From the NCBI GenBank assembly GCA_023427285.1, contig JAEZBH010000058.1, positions 1-8,059 of the forward strand: 8,059 nt of DNA, given 5' to 3'. Every line of letters starts with the position of its first letter. Position 1 is the stretch's first letter. The stretch is from Pseudomonadota bacterium (GTDB lineage Bacteria > Pseudomonadota > Alphaproteobacteria > Sphingomonadales > Sphingomonadaceae). Below, one piece after another: positions 6,560-8,059 of this stretch. The position numbers and the translations under genes are program-made. The notes beneath the pieces are model-generated. The model had not been told where the DNA came from and did not search any database. It worked only from the letters and a program-made list of their open reading frames with translations.

Positions 6560-6582
6560 CGCGACCAGACGCCACACAACAG

Positions 6583-6617
6583 AAAAAGCCGCCAGATGCT
6601 TGATCCAGCGGCCTTTT
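6583..6617. terminator. Bidirectional intrinsic terminator between the small-gene pair and the CoA-transferase gene
   Basis: GCCGC (6588-6592) pairs with GCGGC (6608-6612). Inside, GAT (6595-6597) can pair with ATC (6603-6605) across a small CA/CA internal loop. The hairpin is flanked by AAAAA (6583-6587) and TTTT (6614-6617), so each strand has a T-tract after the stem. It lies between converging genes and could stop transcription from both sides. The stem is short, so efficiency is uncertain. Confidence 0.6.
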
Positions 6618-6693
6618 CCGGTCGAGTAGCCTGTAAAGACTGCGGTGAGTCAGGTGCAGAAGCGCAGCGCCCCGCCCCTACTCCATCCCGCCC

Positions 6694-8059
<1,366 letters not shown>

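Overview
This window is GC-rich chromosomal DNA, most likely from an alphaproteobacterium. The evidence is gene content and order: a nifR3-like dusB whose stop overlaps the start of ntrB, a fused ispDF, then a CinA/PncC-type gene, coq10 and lipA. The protein sequences look closest to Sphingomonadales or a neighbouring order, but that is an impression from memory. Most of the window is housekeeping sequence. I see no rRNA, tRNA, CRISPR array, insertion sequence or complete mobile element.

Left part (1-1609, minus strand): dusB (tRNA dihydrouridine synthase) runs into ntrB (nitrogen sensor kinase) with a 4-nt overlap, and ntrB leaves the window at position 1. A 145-bp divergent spacer separates dusB from ispDF on the plus strand. 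That spacer ends in a perfect inverted repeat that contains the ispDF ribosome binding site.

Middle (1755-5121): ispDF (two steps of the MEP isoprenoid pathway) is followed by a 234-bp spacer with a possible weak terminator, a perfect 11-bp hairpin and a 14-bp tandem repeat that supplies the pncC/cinA ribosome binding site. pncC converges on the minus-strand pair lipA-coq10. The 3' ends of pncC and coq10 overlap by 64 bp, and lipA and coq10 share one base in a TGATG junction.

Right part (5122-8059): a beta-carbonic anhydrase diverges from lipA and ends in a strong intrinsic terminator. A small two-gene unit follows, encoding short membrane proteins I do not recognise. It overlaps by ATGA, looks less GC-rich than its surroundings, and lies between two terminators. 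The last gene, on the minus strand, is an acetyl-CoA hydrolase / succinyl-CoA:acetate CoA-transferase (AarC/Ach1 family). Its frame is intact from the window edge to a normal C-terminus except for one in-frame TAG at 7447-7449, just before the oxyanion loop and the catalytic glutamate.

The best candidates for a second look are that amber codon (recent nonsense mutation, sequencing error, or suppression) and the unrecognised membrane-protein pair. I did not find convincing evidence of a new multi-gene system.
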